From WHTX01 sp038255145 (GTDB lineage Bacteria > Actinomycetota > Acidimicrobiia > Acidimicrobiales > CAIXPF01): a DNA stretch of 20,222 nucleotides. The notes beneath the pieces are model-generated. The model saw only the letters and a list, made by a program, of their open reading frames with translations. It was not told the DNA's origin and searched no databases. The position numbers and the translations under genes are program-made. Positions 15,961-20,222 of this stretch are shown here, piece by piece (the stretch's first letter is position 1; each line of letters begins with the position of its first letter). The stretch covers positions 1-20,222 of the forward strand of contig JBBSLP010000082.1 of the NCBI GenBank assembly GCA_038255145.1, written 5' to 3'.

Positions 15961-16142
15961 CGTGGGCCGAGATCCAGACCCTAGCCACTCCCCGTCACCC
16001 CATGTGCCATGGGGCACACCTTCGCCTGCGAATCGTCTGCTGGCGTCTCGGCGCGGGGTTCTCGGCGTGGGCTCTCGGTGTGGGTGGGGGCACGGGCCGA
16101 GAGCGTGGGGCGGCGACCACCCGAGGGTGGAGGACACCGAGA
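15961..16142. repeat. Cluster of six TCTCGG elements in both orientations
   Basis: Between the importer operon and the phosphoesterase gene the plus strand has TCTCGGCGCGGG (16046-16057), TCTCGGCGTGGG (16060-16071) and TCTCGGTGTGGG (16073-16084), spaced 14 and 13 bases apart. Inverted copies (CCGAGA on plus) lie at 15967-15972, 16097-16102 and 16137-16142; two of them share the wider form (C)RYGGGCCGAGA. Such iterated half-sites suggest a DNA-binding protein that acts on one or both divergent genes. Apart from this and the palindrome, the 361-base region 15919-16279 shows no gene I can support; short open frames there lack ribosome binding sites and family resemblance. Confidence 0.55.
15978..16014 (-). 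promoter_or_regulatory. Candidate promoter and palindromic operator of the ABC importer operon
   Basis: A perfect inverted repeat, CCCCATG-TGC-CATGGGG, occupies 15998-16014. A second dyad overlaps it (TGTGCC-ATGG-GGCACA, 16003-16018). Downstream on the minus strand is TAGGGT (15983-15978), a TANNNT -10 candidate, which would place the palindrome over the -35 region and the transcript start about 50 bases before the lipoprotein ATG. That geometry is what a repressor or activator site would have. The -35 hexamer itself is poor, which could mean activator dependence. The regulator is not in the window. Confidence 0.45.
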
Positions 16143-16279
16143 CTTCTCCTGGGGGACATCGCCACGTTCTGCGCCCGTGGGCTGCCGGTAAGCGTGCCCG
16201 CCTAGACCGGCGACCGCTTCGGGCTCGGTCCCCGACCGCACCTGCGGCACCGGGACGAATCCCACAACGGAGGTGCTCA

Positions 16280-18310
16280 GTGTCCAAGCAACGAAGGACC
16301 CGAGAGGTCCGCTGGCTCCGGGTGGGGGCGGCGGTGCTGGTCCTCGGCGGCGGCGCAGTCGTCGGCGTCGACCCCACCGGCGCCCAGCCGGCAGATGACA
16401 AGGCCTACATCGCCGAGGTCGAGGTACTACGCGCGACCGGCGTCCCGACCGATGGCTCCGTCCGTGGGACGGTGTTCCACGACGGCAACCACGACGGCGA
16501 GCACCAGGGAGACGAAGCCGGGATCCCCGACGTCATGGTGTCCAACAGCCGTGAGGTCGTCCGCACCGACGACGAAGGCCGGTACGAGTTGCCGGCGTTC
16601 GACGGGATGACGGTGTTCGTCACCCAACCGGCCGGCTACGCCGTGCCCGTCGACGAGCACAACTTCCCGCAGTTCTTCTACCACCACCTGCCGGAGGGGT
16701 CGCCCGATCTCCGCTTCGGCGGGCTGGCGCCGACCGGTCCCCTCCCTGAGGCCGTCAACTTCCCCCTGGCCGAAGCGGACGCATCCGACGAGGTGGACTG
16801 CGCCATCATCGGCGACACCCAGACCTACAGCAACCGGGAGCTCGGGTACCTGCGCGACGGTGTCGTGGCCGACCTCGGGGAACGGGACGACCTCGAGCGT
16901 TGTGGCGCCCTCATCGTGGGTGACGTGGCCGGCGACGACCTCGGGCTCTACCCCCGCATCAAGGAGGTGATGAGCGCACCGGGCATCCCCGTGCGGGCCG
17001 TCCCCGGCAACCACGACATCGACTTCGACGCCACCGACGACGAGCACTCGTTCGATACGTACAAGCGCGAGATCGGGCCGGCGTACTACTCCTACGACGT
17101 CGGCCAGGCCCACTTCGTCGGGTTGGACAACGTGCGCTACCCGTGCACCCCCGAAGTGGACAACGCTGACGGTGAGCACGAGTTCTGTGACGACCCGGCG
17201 AACCACCCGACCTACAACGGCGTCATCGGCGAAGAGCAGCTGACCTGGCTGGCCAACGACCTTGCCCACGTGCCCAAGGACAAGCTGATCATCATCGCCA
17301 CCCACATCCCGCTGGTGTCCTTCATCGACATGGGGTCGAACAAGCACCAGACCAACGACGCGCCGGCCCTGTACGAGCTGCTGGAGGGCCGCCCCGCCCT
17401 GTCGGTGGTCGGTCACGCCCAGACGGTCGAGAACCTCGAGACCGGTGACACGTTCGGCCCGTGGAAGGAGGCGGTCGGCGTCGACGCGGTGCCCTTCCCC
17501 CACATCACCGTGGGCGCGGCGTCAGGTTCGTGGTGGACGGGTGACCTCGACACCAACGGCATCCCCGAGAGCCTCCAGCGTGGCGGTGCGCCTGCCGGAT
17601 ACATCAACCTGGCGCTGGACGGCAACACGTTCCAGGACACCTACCGGGCCACCGGACGTGACGAGGACGAGCAGATGTCGGTGTCGATCTCGTCGCCGTT
17701 CTACCGGGAGTGGTTCTCCACGCTGATGGCATGGAAGGAAGCCAACCCCGACGCGACGACGGAGCCGCCGCCGCTCAACATCAACGATCTGGGCGATCCC
17801 AACCTGCTCACCCACCAGGACCTCTCCCATGAGGGCAGCGACCTGATGGTGAACCTGTGGAACGGCTCCACCGACTCCCGGGTCGACGTCCAGATCGACG
17901 GCGGTGCGCCTGCCGCCGCCACCCGCACCCAGGAGGCGCAGGGCGAGGACATCCGCAGCGGGGCCGAGTACTCGGATCCCTTCGCGGCCATGCGTCAGCT
18001 CATGGTCGCCCGGCACAGCTTCGCTAGCACGTCCGGCAACGAACGGGCCCAGGGCTGGGAGGCCTACCGCGGTGACAAGTTCGGCCCCGGACCGGCTCAG
18101 CCGATCTCCCCGAACCTGGTGACGGACCAGTCGAGCCACCTGTGGCGGCTGCCGCTACCGGAGGACCTGGCTGCTGGTTCGCACACGGCCACGGTGACGG
18201 CGACGGACCAGCACGGCCGGACCTACCAGGACACCCTGGTGTTCGAGGTGGTCGATGAACGTCCCCCGCCGTTCTTCCGGACCGAGCTGTTCGAGGAACC
18301 AGCCGGCTGA
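16280..18310 (+). CDS. Secreted calcineurin-like metallophosphoesterase
   Basis: This 676-residue exported protein has a signal peptide (RRTREVRWLR, then GAAVLVLGGGAVVGV, cleavage after about residue 36). Residues 60-125 form a beta-sandwich N-terminal domain of the SdrD-B/MetallophosN type (GTVFHDGNHDGEHQGDEAGI, then DEGRYELP). The phosphoesterase domain (about 170-400) shows the five usual metal-binding blocks: GDTQ (178-181), GDVAGD (214-219), GNHD (243-246), THIP (H342) and GHAQ (378-381). The last is normally GHxH, so one ligand is Gln here. A C-terminal beta domain (about 405-660; ITVGAASGSWWTGD, then YRATGRDEDEQMSV) matches the calcineurin-like phosphoesterase C-terminal domain. The GTG start has GGAGGTG upstream (16269-16275); the open frame before it lacks such a site. 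The substrate is unknown: phosphodiester or phosphomonoester hydrolysis outside the cell is the family expectation. It is transcribed alone and ends before a strong hairpin. Confidence 0.93.
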   Translation: MSKQRRTREVRWLRVGAAVLVLGGGAVVGVDPTGAQPADDKAYIAEVEVLRATGVPTDGSVRGTVFHDGNHDGEHQGDEAGIPDVMVSNSREVVRTDDEGRYELPAFDGMTVFVTQPAGYAVPVDEHNFPQFFYHHLPEGSPDLRFGGLAPTGPLPEAVNFPLAEADASDEVDCAIIGDTQTYSNRELGYLRDGVVADLGERDDLERCGALIVGDVAGDDLGLYPRIKEVMSAPGIPVRAVPGNHDIDFDATDDEHSFDTYKREIGPAYYSYDVGQAHFVGLDNVRYPCTPEVDNADGEHEFCDDPANHPTYNGVIGEEQLTWLANDLAHVPKDKLIIIATHIPLVSFIDMGSNKHQTNDAPALYELLEGRPALSVVGHAQTVENLETGDTFGPWKEAVGVDAVPFPHITVGAASGSWWTGDLDTNGIPESLQRGGAPAGYINLALDGNTFQDTYRATGRDEDEQMSVSISSPFYREWFSTLMAWKEANPDATTEPPPLNINDLGDPNLLTHQDLSHEGSDLMVNLWNGSTDSRVDVQIDGGAPAAATRTQEAQGEDIRSGAEYSDPFAAMRQLMVARHSFASTSGNERAQGWEAYRGDKFGPGPAQPISPNLVTDQSSHLWRLPLPEDLAAGSHTATVTATDQHGRTYQDTLVFEVVDERPPPFFRTELFEEPAG

Positions 18311-18318
18311 CCCCCAGA

Positions 18319-18347
18319 CCGGGGCGGGCCGTCGTGGCCCGCCCCGG
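18319..18347 (+). terminator. Strong GC hairpin after the phosphoesterase gene
   Basis: CCGGGGCGGGCC (18319-18330) and GGCCCGCCCCGG (18336-18347) pair perfectly over 12 bases with a five-base loop GTCGT. It begins nine bases after the TGA. No T run follows, which is usual for actinobacterial terminators. Since the minus-strand gene on the right converges here, the hairpin could stop transcription from both sides. Confidence 0.8.
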
Positions 18348-18404
18348 CTACGGGCCGCCGTCGCCGAACCGTGGCCCGCCCCGGCCGTGGGCCGCCGTCA
18401 CCGA
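18334..18404. repeat. 34-base tandem direct repeat of the terminator right arm
   Basis: The segment 18334-18367 (beginning GTGGCCCGCCCCGGC and ending CCGA) recurs at 18371-18404 with 30 of 34 bases matching and a period of 37. The first copy contains the right arm of the hairpin, so the left arm can pair with either copy. The remaining non-coding bases up to 18471 hold nothing else I recognise. Confidence 0.85.
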
Positions 18405-18471
18405 GCGCACGGACGTCCTGGCCAGCCGTCAGGCGAGACGAAGATCCTCGCGCCAACCGAGGCGGGTCGGC

Positions 18472-19310
18472 TCAGCCGGCGGGCCGGGCGGCGGTGGCGG
18501 CGCCCGCGGTGGCCGACCACAGCGTGTGGAGGGCGGCGTCGGGGGCACAGCTCCGCACGCAGGTGGCGATCGGGGCCACCTCGTCGAGGAACCCCTCGTG
18601 GCCCCGACCGCCCGTGGACCGCAACCAGTGGGCTAGGGAGAACAGCAGCTGGCGGGCGTTGTGTCGGCCGATGCGGCGTCGGCGGCGTCGAGGTACGTGC
18701 CGAGCGCGTCCCGCAGCGTGCTGCGGCCGGTGCCGCGCTCGTGGTCCAGGAGGACGGCGAGGTCAGGCGGCTCGACCGGTGGTGCCGACAGGGCCGCGCC
18801 CCCGGGGATGGCGGTGGCGGCGGCGTGGAGCGACCTGTGCACCAGGGCCGTCAGCGCGCGCTTGCGGATGCTCCCCCAGCGCGCCATCTGGGTGAGCCGC
18901 CAACCCGCCAGCGACCGCCAGCTGGTCACGTCGTTCGCCGCCAGTGCCGCTACCAGGTTGGGCGCCAACCCGGCTGTCTCGATGGGGCCGCGAAGTTCGG
19001 CCAGCAGTGGCAGCACCTCGCCCAGGGGCTGGGCGGCCAGCGGCGTGGCCATGACCTGGTGGGGCAGCCCCTCGACGACGAGGCTCACGACCAGGGCCCG
19101 GCCGGCGGCGTCGGGCGGGAGGGTCAGGGCGGTCAGTTCACCCTCGAACAAGACGAGCGGTCGGCCCGGCTCGGCCAGCAGTTCAGCCAGCCTCAACCGG
19201 GTCGGCAGGGACAGCAGGCCGCACGGCCCGAAGAGCCGGCCCAGCGTGAGCGCCGGGAGCTGGGCGTCATCGACCGGTGCGTCCCCACGAGGACGGCCCT
19301 CGAACTCCAT
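18472..19310 (-). pseudogene. Unknown protein gene with an apparent frameshift near 18660
   Basis: From the ATG at 19310 the frame runs 225 residues to a stop at 18633 and ends in the odd tail TTPASCCSP. In a second frame the minus strand continues from about 18660 as NARQLLFSLAHWLRSTGGRG, then HEGFLDEVAPIATCVRSCAP, and stops at 18472. This part has the same G/C-rich third codon positions as the rest, so it looks coding. A one-base loss near 18660 (GAC AC|AAC GCC) would explain the break; the joined product would be about 280 residues. I do not recognise a family. The protein is rich in Ala and Leu (LRLAELLAEPGRPLVLFEGE; LPLLAELRGPIETAGLAPNL), has no signal peptide or membrane helix, and may be helical. 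No ribosome binding site precedes the ATG, but a -10 box sits six bases upstream. The frameshift may be real, programmed or a sequencing error. Confidence 0.6.
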
Positions 19311-19315
19311 CGGTG

Positions 19316-19322
19316 TACTTTA
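19316..19322. promoter_or_regulatory. Candidate -10 box shared by two divergent genes
   Basis: On the minus strand TAAAGT (19322-19317) lies six bases before the ATG at 19310, the spacing of a leaderless actinobacterial promoter. On the plus strand the same bases read TACTTT (19316-19321), also TANNNT, which would start a transcript near 19328 and give the metal transporter a leader of roughly 65 bases. Neither strand has a clear -35 box. The minus-strand reading is the better supported. Confidence 0.35.
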
Positions 19323-19393
19323 GCCCGTGGCTGGTCGTCGACGCCGGGTGGGAAGACCCGCGGCGGCCGGTCGGTTTGCGACAGACTCGTCGG

Positions 19394-20221
19394 GTGTTCA
19401 CCGCGCTGCTGGTGGGGGTGTTGGGATCGAGTGCCCTCGTCCTGGGGGGCGCGCTCGGTGCGGTGTGGCGCGCCCCCACCAAGGTGACCGGTGTGTTGTT
19501 GGCCTTCGCCAGCGGGTCGCTCATCGCCGCCCTGGCGTTCGAGCTGTTCCCCGAGGCGGTGGAGGCGGGCGGGCTCTGGCGGTCCGCGGTGGGCCTCGCC
19601 GCCGGGGGCGCCACCTTCGTCGTGGTGAACACGTGGCTCGACGCCCGGGTGGCTGCCGGCGCCGGCGACCCCGAGGACTCGCCACTGCCCGAACAAGCGG
19701 ACGGCCTCGCCGGCGCCGAGGCCGACCAACGGGAGAAGCTCCAGACCGCGGCGGGCCGGGCGGCCTCCGGCTCAGGCCTGGCGACGGCGTTCGCCCTGCT
19801 GGCCGCGGTGACCCTCGACGGGGTCCCCGAGAACATGGCGCTCGGGGTGTCGCTCATCGGGAACGAGGACGAGGGCATCACCGGCTCTGTCGCCCTGTTG
19901 GTGGCCATCTTCGTGTCGAACCTGCCCGAGAGCCTCGTCGGGGCGGTGGCCATGCGCCAGGGGGGCCTCAGCGGGCGGGCCGTCGTGGGCATCTGGTCGC
20001 TGACCGCTCTGGCGCTCAGCGCGGCGGTGGTCCTGGGCTACGCCGCCCTGTCCTCGGTGTCCCACGAGCTGCTGGCCTTCCCGCTCGCCTTCGCCGGCGG
20101 CGCGGTCCTCGCGTCGGTGGCCGACACGCTCATGCCCGAGGCCTTCGAACACGGCCGTCCGCTGAACTCCTTCGCCACCGCCGCCGGCTTCTTCCTCTCC
20201 TTCGTCCTCGCCGAGATGTAG
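19394..20221 (+). CDS. ZIP family metal transporter
   Basis: This 275-residue membrane protein probably moves divalent metal ions such as zinc into the cytoplasm. ZIP features are a run of hydrophobic helices (VFTALLVGVLGSSALVLGGA; VTGVLLAFASGSLIAALAFE), a charged cytoplasmic loop (about 95-128; DPEDSPLPEQADGLAGAEAD), and the two central metal-site helices: LDGVPENMALGVSL, where canonical ZIPs have HNxPEG, and SNLPESLVGAVAMRQGG. The last helices include ASVADTLMPEAFEHG and an intact C-terminus ending in EM. The start is uncertain: I chose GTG at 19394 because it opens the first helix; TTG at 19376 or GTG at 19313 are in frame too, and none has a good ribosome binding site. The TAG ends one base before the window edge. 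The His-to-Asp change is seen in other bacterial ZIP relatives, so it may shift metal preference rather than abolish transport. Confidence 0.85.
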   Translation: MFTALLVGVLGSSALVLGGALGAVWRAPTKVTGVLLAFASGSLIAALAFELFPEAVEAGGLWRSAVGLAAGGATFVVVNTWLDARVAAGAGDPEDSPLPEQADGLAGAEADQREKLQTAAGRAASGSGLATAFALLAAVTLDGVPENMALGVSLIGNEDEGITGSVALLVAIFVSNLPESLVGAVAMRQGGLSGRAVVGIWSLTALALSAAVVLGYAALSSVSHELLAFPLAFAGGAVLASVADTLMPEAFEHGRPLNSFATAAGFFLSFVLAEM

Positions 20222-20222
20222 C

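Noticed and set aside
15981..16265. Short open frames on both strands in the 361-base divergent region
   Set aside because: They lack ribosome binding sites and protein-like composition; the region looks regulatory.
18334..18404. CRISPR-like repeat
   Set aside because: Only two copies with a three-base gap and no spacers or cas genes; it is a tandem repeat next to a terminator.

Overview
The window is very GC-rich and densely packed with genes. Many start codons are GTG, and at least two genes look leaderless, with a TANNNT -10 box six or seven bases before the ATG. Together with a DUF5995-type protein this suggests a high-GC actinobacterium. Acidimicrobiia is my best guess, inferred from gene style only; no rRNA or other taxonomic marker is present.

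Left part (1-6969, all minus strand): a ribosomal peptide natural product (RiPP) cluster of the TOMM type (thiazole/oxazole-modified microcin). In transcription order it encodes a cobalamin-binding radical SAM enzyme (4912-6969), a precursor peptide with a nitrile-hydratase-like leader (4563-4925), a fused E1-like/YcaO cyclodehydratase (2228-4489), a SagB-type FMN dehydrogenase (630-2225) and an HlyD-like NHLM secretion protein that runs off the left edge (1-627). The precursor ends in the 16-residue core DASVSCCSCTPCCSCT after a Gly-Gly. Twelve of the 16 residues are Cys, Ser or Thr, and an 18-base tandem duplication built the CCSCT repeat. The expected scheme is leader docking, azoline formation by YcaO, oxidation to azoles by SagB, possible C-methylation by the radical SAM enzyme, and export with leader removal by a transporter that should lie just outside the window. 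This is the most unusual system here.

Middle (7087-16142): a PAS-GGDEF-EAL cyclic-di-GMP protein (7087-9189, minus) and a divergent secreted DUF5995 protein (9279-10199, plus). Then comes a four-gene peptide-type ABC importer operon (10246-15918, minus): solute-binding lipoprotein, DppB-type permease, an unusual fusion of the DppC-type permease with the DppD-type ATPase, and a DppF-type ATPase. Its 361-base upstream region holds a perfect 17-base palindrome and six copies of TCTCGG in both orientations.

Right part (16280-20221): a secreted calcineurin-like phosphoesterase (plus) followed by a strong 12-bp hairpin that lies in a tandem repeat; a minus-strand gene of unknown function that appears frameshifted near 18660; and a divergent ZIP-family metal transporter that ends one base before the window end. 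I see no tRNA, rRNA, CRISPR array, insertion sequence or integrase.
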